Assembly: GCF_000420045.1 (NCBI RefSeq)
Contig: NZ_ATUE01000006.1
Location: forward strand, 124,001-188,000
Direction: 5' to 3'
Source of the DNA: Perlucidibaca piscinae DSM 21586
GTDB taxonomy: Bacteria; Pseudomonadota; Gammaproteobacteria; Pseudomonadales; Moraxellaceae
DNA length: 64,000 nt
The position numbers and the translations under genes are program-made. The notes under the pieces are model-generated. The model made no database searches, was not told the origin of the DNA, and was given only the letters and a program-made list of their open reading frames with translations. Below, piece by piece: positions 61,043 through 64,000 of the stretch; positions within the stretch are counted from its first letter, which is position 1, and the number at the start of each line of letters is the position of its first letter.

Positions 61043-63715
61043 TCAGGTGTTTTTCTTGAAGATCCAGCACTTCACGGTGGCTGATCGGGTCAGGCCGCCA
61101 GAGGCGCGGATGGTGCTGTGGGTGGGTCGGTTGCTGTCGACAAATGGGTGGCGCCGCGAGCTCTTGAGCAGCTCGCGCAGCAGCGGCAGCTCGGCGATGG
61201 TCTGCTTGTGGAAAGCCGCCTGTTCGGCAAAGTCGTTGAGGTTGATGGCAATGACTGCGGGGTCGCTGGAGTGGTTCACGGCCGGGCGGTCGTCTGGCGC
61301 ACGCTGCTCCAGGTAGTCGTAGACCTCCCAGAACTGGGTCACCAGCGGGTGGTCGGCATTGACTGCGCGCTGGCGCTCGAGCGCCATGAGGGTGAGGGTG
61401 CGTTGGGTTTCTTCAAGCTGCGCGGCACTGATGGGCACCAGCAGGGGCAGGCAGTCGAGCAGCGCCATCATCTGCGCGTGGTTCTTGATGATTCGCTCGA
61501 TGCGGATGTCTCTCAGGCCTCGCAGAATGCCTTCGTGAACACGCACACGCTCGTTGAACCGCTCCAGAATCTTGGTTTCGCTGCGGACGGCCTTGATCAG
61601 GAAGTGGCTGACGGCATCGACAGACATCATGTTCAGGTTGTCAGCGGCGGCACGGCTCTCGCTGGTGACCACAGGCCGCTTGAAATGCAGCTTCACGATT
61701 CGGGTGAGAATGGCCTCGCTGGCATTCACGTCGGCGTTCTGACTGATGCAGATGGTGGCGCGAAACGGCGGCTCATAGGTGTCGTTGCCACCATTCTTGA
61801 CGCCCCTCGTGCGCAACGTGCCTCCCCCGAAGAAGTCCTTCAGCTCATCCCAGTCGAAGGACTTGGCGTGGGCCTTGTCGGGGCTGTTGCGGTCGCCCTC
61901 GATGAGCACCACCGGCATGCCGGCTACCTGACCCATGGCACGCGAACGGCCCGCGATGGACGACTTGCTTGGGTCGAAGCCTTCGTATTCACGCCCGAAC
62001 AGCTTCCAGAGAAAGGTCAGCAGCGTGGTCTTGCCGGCGCCGGCCTCGCCGGTGGCCTCCAGAAATGGAAAGCTCTTGTGGGCCGCGCGGATCTGCTCGC
62101 AGAACAGGGAGCCTGTCCAGAAGGACAGTGCGATCATGCCTTGGGTGCCGAAGCACTGCCAGAGCATGTCGAACCAGCGTTCGTTGTATTCGCTGGTGTC
62201 GATGCGCAGTGACAGCGGCACGCCTTTCATGAGCGTCTTGAGGCGCAGCTTGTCGAACTCGAAGAAGTCTTCGTCGTTGATCTGGCTGACCACGCCATCC
62301 TTCACGGCCACCTTGTCGAGGATCCAGCAGCGGTGCTCGCGGCTGTAGCCGATGTAGTCGATGGTCTCGACGCTCTTGATGTTGTAGGTCTGGTTCTTCA
62401 TGAGGATGTCGAGCTGGTGCTGGCTGCCTGTCCACCAGGCGCCAGCCGCCTGGGCGAGCTTCTTCTTGAAGTCGCCGGCCGATGTGATCTGCGCCGGGGT
62501 GAAAGCCATCTTCATGTCCGGACCGCCATGCGGGAACGCGACGCGGATGTAGTACCAGGCCTCGTCGGTGACCTCGGCGCGCTGGTGGTAGAGCACTTCG
62601 GGGTAGCAGTTGGCGACCTCGTTGACGGCGCCGGCCTGCTGCAGCAGATAGGCCCGGCGCTCGTCGTCGGTCATGGCCTCGGCGCGCTCGCTGTCAGCCA
62701 GGCGGTCCTGGGCGTCGGCATAGCGCTTGTCGTCGAACTTGAACCAGAACAGGCGGTTGTCGAAGCCGAAGTAGAACTCGCGCTCTTCCTTGTGCCGATA
62801 GATGAGCAGGGCCTTGTCTCGGGCGCTCTCGGCAATCAGCAGCGCGCCCTGGTAGCGGCACTCGGCGAGGGTGTTGATGCCGAGCTGGTCACGCAGGTGC
62901 AGGTCATTCCAGTCCAGGCGCTTGCCAGCGCGGTCCTTGAGGGTGATGGTCGCCGCCTCGCAGACAAAGCCGAGGTCGCGCGCCCGCTTCACGAACTTGC
63001 GGGTGAAGCTGGTGCCGGCGCCATCGCCATCGAGGGCCCAGACCAGTTTCGGCAGGTCGCCGGTGCGCGCCTTCGCAAGTGCCTCGAGGGCGATGTCGGG
63101 GAAGTTGTTGCTGGACAGGGCAGCCACGGCCTGGACGTCGTGGTGGAGCAGGGCGAGAGCATCGAAGATGCCTTCGGTGATCCAGAGCTCCTTGACGCTG
63201 CTCAGGTCAACGGCGGCGGGTCGCCACCAGCTGCCCTTGTAGCTGTCGCCGGGCTTGAAGCGGGCCTTCATCTTGCCGAACCGGTGCGGGCGATCGATGA
63301 GGCGCTCCCACCAGCCGCCTTTCTCGAGCGGGAAGCGCACGGTGGCGGTGCCAGCCCGGGCGGCGTTGTCGAAATAGGCCTCCTGGATGAACTCGCCGGC
63401 GGTGATCTTGGGATCAAAGCCCCGGCAGAACTGCAGGTAGGCGGCGGCCGTGGCGGCCGGTTCCTGTTCGGTGGCGGCGTACTGGCTGGACCAGTCGTCG
63501 AAGAGGTCGCGGTAGACGTCCTTCACGGCCAGCTCGGCGCCGCACTTGTTGAGTCGGCCGCAACGCACGATCCAGGGCGACTCGGCGCTGACGTAGAGCT
63601 CTTTCTTCTTGCAACTGGGGCAGGTGCCCTCGCGCAGCCACCCGGCTGCCCGCGCCTTGAAGCCGTAGTCGGCCTCGAGGCGCGTGAGCACGCGCTCGCG
63701 CAAGTCGTGGTTCAT
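61043..63715 (-). CDS. Toprim primase fused to AAA+ helicase (element replication protein)
   Basis: 890 residues. The N-terminal zinc-binding part has [12 protein letters not shown] and CGRLNKCG. A toprim domain follows, with [17 protein letters not shown] and [14 protein letters not shown] (about residues 175-235), then a long middle region. A C-terminal P-loop ATPase has [19 protein letters not shown] (about 551-569) and [13 protein letters not shown] as Walker B-like region. This architecture (primase plus DUF927-like helicase) replicates phages, satellites or plasmids. It overlaps the small upstream gene by four bases. Confidence 0.88.
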   Translation of the reverse strand: MNHDLRERVLTRLEADYGFKARAAGWLREGTCPSCKKKELYVSAESPWIVRCGRLNKCGAELAVKDVYRDLFDDWSSQYAATEQEPAATAAAYLQFCRGFDPKITAGEFIQEAYFDNAARAGTATVRFPLEKGGWWERLIDRPHRFGKMKARFKPGDSYKGSWWRPAAVDLSSVKELWITEGIFDALALLHHDVQAVAALSSNNFPDIALEALAKARTGDLPKLVWALDGDGAGTSFTRKFVKRARDLGFVCEAATITLKDRAGKRLDWNDLHLRDQLGINTLAECRYQGALLIAESARDKALLIYRHKEEREFYFGFDNRLFWFKFDDKRYADAQDRLADSERAEAMTDDERRAYLLQQAGAVNEVANCYPEVLYHQRAEVTDEAWYYIRVAFPHGGPDMKMAFTPAQITSAGDFKKKLAQAAGAWWTGSQHQLDILMKNQTYNIKSVETIDYIGYSREHRCWILDKVAVKDGVVSQINDEDFFEFDKLRLKTLMKGVPLSLRIDTSEYNERWFDMLWQCFGTQGMIALSFWTGSLFCEQIRAAHKSFPFLEATGEAGAGKTTLLTFLWKLFGREYEGFDPSKSSIAGRSRAMGQVAGMPVVLIEGDRNSPDKAHAKSFDWDELKDFFGGGTLRTRGVKNGGNDTYEPPFRATICISQNADVNASEAILTRIVKLHFKRPVVTSESRAAADNLNMMSVDAVSHFLIKAVRSETKILERFNERVRVHEGILRGLRDIRIERIIKNHAQMMALLDCLPLLVPISAAQLEETQRTLTLMALERQRAVNADHPLVTQFWEVYDYLEQRAPDDRPAVNHSSDPAVIAINLNDFAEQAAFHKQTIAELPLLRELLKSSRRHPFVDSNRPTHSTIRASGGLTRSATVKCWIFKKNT

Positions 63716-63954
63716 GCGCGCCTCCGGAGCTCATCGGCAATGAGAGCCAGTTCCTGGGCACGTGCCTGCAGGGTTTGACCGAGCACGCTCATGAGGCTGC
63801 CCAGCTCTTCACCGCTGAGTTCTGGGGCGCGCACGGTGGCTGCGCGGTCGGCGAGCCGGCTGACCGCGATCAGGGCCTGGGCGAGTTCATGCAGGCGGAA
63901 CTCGCAGGTGTCGAGGGCGTGCAGGGCCTGCTGAGCACGTGGGTGGTCAGTCAT
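63712..63954 (-). CDS. Small hypothetical protein upstream of the primase
   Basis: 80 residues, all-helical and rich in Ala and Leu ([49 protein letters not shown]). It is translationally coupled to the primase (ATGA overlap), suggesting a replication or regulatory helper. No family is recognised. Confidence 0.7.
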   Translation of the reverse strand: MTDHPRAQQALHALDTCEFRLHELAQALIAVSRLADRAATVRAPELSGEELGSLMSVLGQTLQARAQELALIADELRRRA

Positions 63955-64000
63955 GCCGCACCGCCAGTCGGCGGGCAGCTGCCATGTGCGCGTTGTAGCG
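63947..64000 (-). CDS. C-terminal end of a further element gene (partial)
   Basis: A frame entering from the right edge reads YNAHMAAARRLAVRHD and stops at 63949-63947, overlapping the next start by eight bases. The basic, Ala/Arg-rich end is plausible for a small DNA-binding protein, but only 17 residues are visible. Confidence 0.4.
   Translation of the reverse strand, partial: RYNAHMAAARRLAVRHD

Larger units (their letters stand above)
59102..64000. mobile_element. Integrated element at tRNA-Glu (phage-like or satellite, partial)
   Basis: The region following tRNA-Glu carries a large serine recombinase, csrA, a toprim/AAA primase-helicase and small genes, all on the minus strand and close together. 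The recombinase frame ends within the tRNA, so the crossover probably lies in the 3' half of the tRNA. The far end is outside the window. No capsid or tail genes are visible, so prophage, satellite or ICE cannot be separated. Confidence 0.75.

Overview
The window is high-GC gammaproteobacterial DNA, most likely from the order Pseudomonadales. The chromosomal backbone carries htpX, an AlaA-type aminotransferase, msrB and a glutathione peroxidase side by side, an order I recall from Pseudomonas. It also has a tesA/ybbA/ybbP cluster and a small PA1571-type gene. The species cannot be fixed from the sequence alone.

Region 1 (about 1-36,700) is most of an integrative and conjugative element (ICE) of the Tn4371 type; its integrase lies outside the window. 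Backbone order: radC, a small HTH gene, repA followed by three iterons, parA with a small partner, DUF2840, a TraF-like S26 peptidase, a relaxase, traG/virD4, a ribbon-helix-helix gene, trbBCDEJ-K-LFGI and DUF2274. The relaxase is cut after about 295 family-like residues by an AT-rich island of about 3 kb (5.5-8.5 kb). The island holds a two-gene operon on the opposite strand: an SF1/UvrD-like helicase and a protein I do not recognise. Cargo after the trb genes: a NYN/OST-HTH protein, a Fic toxin with its VbhA-type antitoxin, a LysR regulator, an SOS-controlled umuDC pair, and a tight five-gene operon (25.4-36.6 kb). That operon combines an SNF2 helicase with a degenerate PLD-like N-terminus, DUF4391, a GmrSD-like DUF262/DUF1524/DUF5655 protein, a type III Mod methyltransferase and a type III Res subunit. 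It looks like a composite anti-phage island and, with the relaxase island, is the most interesting content here.

Region 2 (about 36.8-59.1 kb) is chromosome. A LysR gene is divergent from two isochorismatase-like hydrolases, a YtcJ-like amidohydrolase, an outer-membrane porin and an MFS exporter, a plausible catabolic or detoxification locus for an unknown substrate. Next come tpx with a patatin-like gene, an Old Yellow Enzyme, then an overlapping run of PhaC-like hydrolase, nitronate monooxygenase-like, nitroreductase and thioesterase genes. After these are a PA1571-like gene, an ATP-NAD kinase-like gene, ybbP-ybbA, tesA, htpX, alaA, msrB, gpx and a tRNA-Glu gene.

Region 3 (about 59.1-64.0 kb, continuing past the window) is a second integrated element. 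It abuts tRNA-Glu(UUC), and its serine recombinase ends inside the tRNA gene. Behind the recombinase, on the same strand, are an element-borne csrA, a large toprim/AAA primase-helicase and small genes, typical of a phage-like or satellite replication module.
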